Shown piece after piece: positions 5,307-5,321 of a stretch of 5,321 nucleotides of DNA. Source of the stretch: an uncultured Eubacteriales bacterium. GTDB lineage: Bacteria; Bacillota; Clostridia; Oscillospirales; Butyricicoccaceae. How positions within the stretch are numbered: position 1 is the first letter of the stretch; each line of letters begins with the position of its first letter. The DNA lies in the NCBI GenBank assembly GCA_900555855.1, contig USML01000104.1:1-5321 (forward strand), in the 5' to 3' direction. Both the position numbers and the translations under genes were made by a program. Under the pieces are notes generated by a model. That model did no database searches and was not told the origin of the DNA. It saw nothing but the letters and a program-made list of their open reading frames with translations.

Positions 5307-5321
5307 CGCGCGCTTCCTGCG

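Noticed and set aside
1..5321. CRISPR arrays, tRNA or rRNA genes, insertion sequences, toxin-antitoxin or defence genes
   Set aside because: No spaced repeat array, no tRNA-like fold with a CCA-type end, no transposase and no inverted terminal repeats were found; all sizeable stretches are explained by opp genes, the regulator or the intergenic region.

Overview
The window is a GC-rich (roughly 58-60% by eye) bacterial segment. Strong AGGAGG-type ribosome binding sites, heavy use of CTG/GCG/GGC codons and a short lipoprotein signal ending in CAGC suggest a high-GC member of the Firmicutes, most plausibly a gut clostridium of the Oscillospiraceae type. The genus is inference; no rRNA or lineage marker is present.

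Layout: three minus-strand genes of an oligopeptide (Opp-type) ABC importer fill positions 1-4131. In transcription order they are a 691-residue peptide-binding lipoprotein (4131-2056), an OppB-type permease (1916-972) and an OppC-type permease that starts at 972 and runs off the left edge (324 codons visible). The ATPase genes (oppD/oppF) are not in the window and probably lie beyond position 1. A divergent TetR-family regulator occupies 4581-5276 on the plus strand. The last 45 bases contain only a short direct repeat and perhaps the start of a terminator.

How it works together: the lipoprotein would capture peptides outside the membrane and deliver them to the OppB-OppC channel, which is powered by the unseen ATPases. 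The TetR protein is the obvious candidate regulator, but this rests only on position. A well-formed intrinsic terminator lies between the binding-protein gene and oppB. It probably acts as a leaky attenuator so that more binding protein than permease is made. oppB and oppC overlap by one base (TAATG) and are likely translationally coupled.

The 449-bp divergent intergenic region (4132-4580) is the most interesting part. It holds a minus-strand extended -10 promoter for the binding protein, built on a perfectly palindromic TATAATTATA. It also holds a 25-bp imperfect palindrome just upstream of that promoter (candidate operator), A/T-tracts phased at about 10 bp (candidate intrinsic bend), a GCATTTTC direct repeat 51 bp apart, and a good promoter plus Shine-Dalgarno for the tetR gene. 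I see no clear evidence of a wholly new system; the novelty, if any, is regulatory.
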